A model generated the notes under the pieces. That model had not been told where the DNA came from. It saw nothing but the letters and a program-made list of their open reading frames with translations, and ran no database searches. From DATFVA01 sp963711455 (GTDB lineage: Bacteria; Bacteroidota; Ignavibacteria; Ignavibacteriales; Ignavibacteriaceae), in the NCBI GenBank assembly GCA_963711455.1, contig CAVQEH010000009.1, positions 124,001 through 188,000 of the forward strand: DNA of 64,000 nt, written 5' to 3'. Both the position numbers and the translations under genes were made by a program. Positions 63,005-64,000 of this stretch are shown here, piece after piece (the stretch's first letter is position 1; every line of letters begins with the position of its first letter).

Positions 63005-64000
63005 CTATTTTACATTCAAACCTAATTCATGAGCAAAGAAAGTCATTGCCGCTGCATAGTTTCCAACACGCTGACTGAATGATGCGGTAACACCGTGGCC
63101 TTCATTCATTCTCGTAATTAATATTATAGGATTATCCGATGTATTTGCGTCCTGTAAAGCTGCTGCAAATTTTCTTGACTGCCAGGAAGCAACACGGGGG
63201 TCATTGATTCCGGTTTCGAGTAACACAGCAGGATAAGCTGTATTAGGTTTTACATTATGATAAGGTGAATATGCAAACAGCCAATTAAATTCAGCTTCAT
63301 TTGTTGATGTTCCATATTCACTGATATTATATTGTCCATTAGGGAATAATTCATTTCTAATCATATCATAAATTCCTACAAAACTGACTACTGCCTTAAA
63401 TGCGTCGGGATGCTGCGTAAGTTCTGCTCCCATAAGCAATCCGCCGTTTGAACCACCCATAATACCCAAATGCAGAGAATCTGTCCAGTTATTCTTTACC
63501 ATAGATTCAGCCGCGGCATACATATCATCGAAAACATTTTGTTTTTTACCAAGCATTCCTGCTTCATGCCAACCCTCTCCGAATTCACCGCCACCGCGAA
63601 TATTCGCATAAGCAAAAACCCCACCATTTTCTAACCACACTAAATAGGGACCAATAAAATGCGGCATTGTGGGAATTCCAAATCCACCATAGCCGTATAC
63701 AATAGTTGGACGTTTTCCGTTTTGTGTAACATCACTTGTTCTTAAAATGGTAACAGGAATTTTTGCACCGTCTTTTGAAATTGCATCAATAACACTGTAT
63801 TTTACATTTGAATAATCTGCTGCCGGCTTAACTTCAAAAACAGTTTTAATATTTCCATTATCTGTATTGTATTGAGACCATCTATCGGGAACTATCCAGC
63901 CGGAGTAGGTAATTAATGCCATACCGGATGCCGGTGACGATGCAATATCGTTTATTCCGATACCATCTTTTGGTAATTCGACATTTCTTATCATTTCACC
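63005..64000 (-). CDS. prolyl oligopeptidase-family serine peptidase (partial, 5' end outside window)
   Basis: The frame is open to the right edge: codons GGT GAA precede the internal ATG at 63994, so this is the C-terminal 331 residues of a longer S9A protein. It has a last propeller strand and then the hydrolase domain: YGYGGFGIPTMPHF (oxyanion side), GIMGGSNGGLLMGAEL with the nucleophile Ser, ETGINDPRV with Asp, and NEGHGV with His. Prolyl oligopeptidases cut short peptides after proline. Whether it has a signal peptide cannot be seen. Confidence 0.92.
   Translation of the reverse strand, partial: GEMIRNVELPKDGIGINDIASSPASGMALITYSGWIVPDRWSQYNTDNGNIKTVFEVKPAADYSNVKYSVIDAISKDGAKIPVTILRTSDVTQNGKRPTIVYGYGGFGIPTMPHFIGPYLVWLENGGVFAYANIRGGGEFGEGWHEAGMLGKKQNVFDDMYAAAESMVKNNWTDSLHLGIMGGSNGGLLMGAELTQHPDAFKAVVSFVGIYDMIRNELFPNGQYNISEYGTSTNEAEFNWLFAYSPYHNVKPNTAYPAVLLETGINDPRVASWQSRKFAAALQDANTSDNPIILITRMNEGHGVTASFSQRVGNYAAAMTFFAHELGLNVK

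Overview
This is AT-rich bacterial chromosome that best fits the Ignavibacteria (Ignavibacteriota, in the Bacteroidota/Chlorobi group). Seven secreted proteins end in the type IX secretion (T9SS) type A sorting domain typical of that group: a VELTSF-type domain with WQTATETNN, then NYPNPFNP, then YKLEAG...KKMIL. Other pointers are a LytS/LytTR pair, a separate SecD and SecF, a 31-residue COX24-type protein and several secreted peptidases. I see no phage, transposase, rRNA or CRISPR array.

Layout. 1-3134: partial N-acetylglucosamine kinase-like ATPase, a frameshifted class V aminotransferase and a cytidylate-kinase-like protein. 3167-7494: CoA-acylating aldehyde dehydrogenase, then a LiaF-like membrane protein, LytS kinase and LytTR regulator in one minus-strand operon. 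7896-12343: M3 peptidase, a CarboxypepD_reg-like protein and a DUF72 protein. 12401-18898: secD-secF, and a nucleoside-salvage operon (cdd, tdk, nucleoside transporter, purine nucleoside phosphorylase). 18976-21408: methyltransferase, glycosyltransferase and a small membrane protein.

21829-34825 is the accessory core. Five large secreted beta-propeller proteins lie in the order A1-A2-B1-A3-B2. The A genes are Asp-box/BNR proteins and the B genes are YCF48-like. They arose by tandem duplication, have exchanged sequence, and share upstream and downstream elements. A second tandem T9SS pair (C1, C2) is at 50899-53403.

34906-38557 is a tight minus-strand operon: flotillin-like FloA, a membrane-anchored protein with a His-every-seven-residues Trp-His repeat, and a UvrD-type helicase. 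The plus-strand run 38962-46849 carries clpC, pterin dehydratase, a TPR protein, pyrE, an M64 peptidase, a SpoIIE phosphatase and an aldehyde dehydrogenase. 47053-60516 holds an MgtC-family protein, truA, membrane proteins, C1/C2, PepF, an interrupted IMPDH/GMP reductase, an S9 peptidase, HU, a zinc-ribbon TPR protein and the tiny COX24 protein. tRNA-Thr(CGT) is at 60587. The right end carries an alcohol dehydrogenase, a D-2-hydroxyacid dehydrogenase and a partial prolyl oligopeptidase on the minus strand.

At least six genes carry single-base indels, mostly in short homopolymers, and one also has an in-frame stop. Consensus errors in the assembly are the simplest explanation. Where one paralogue is intact (A2 against A1) the extra base can be named exactly. 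All function calls come from reading motifs; no database search was run.
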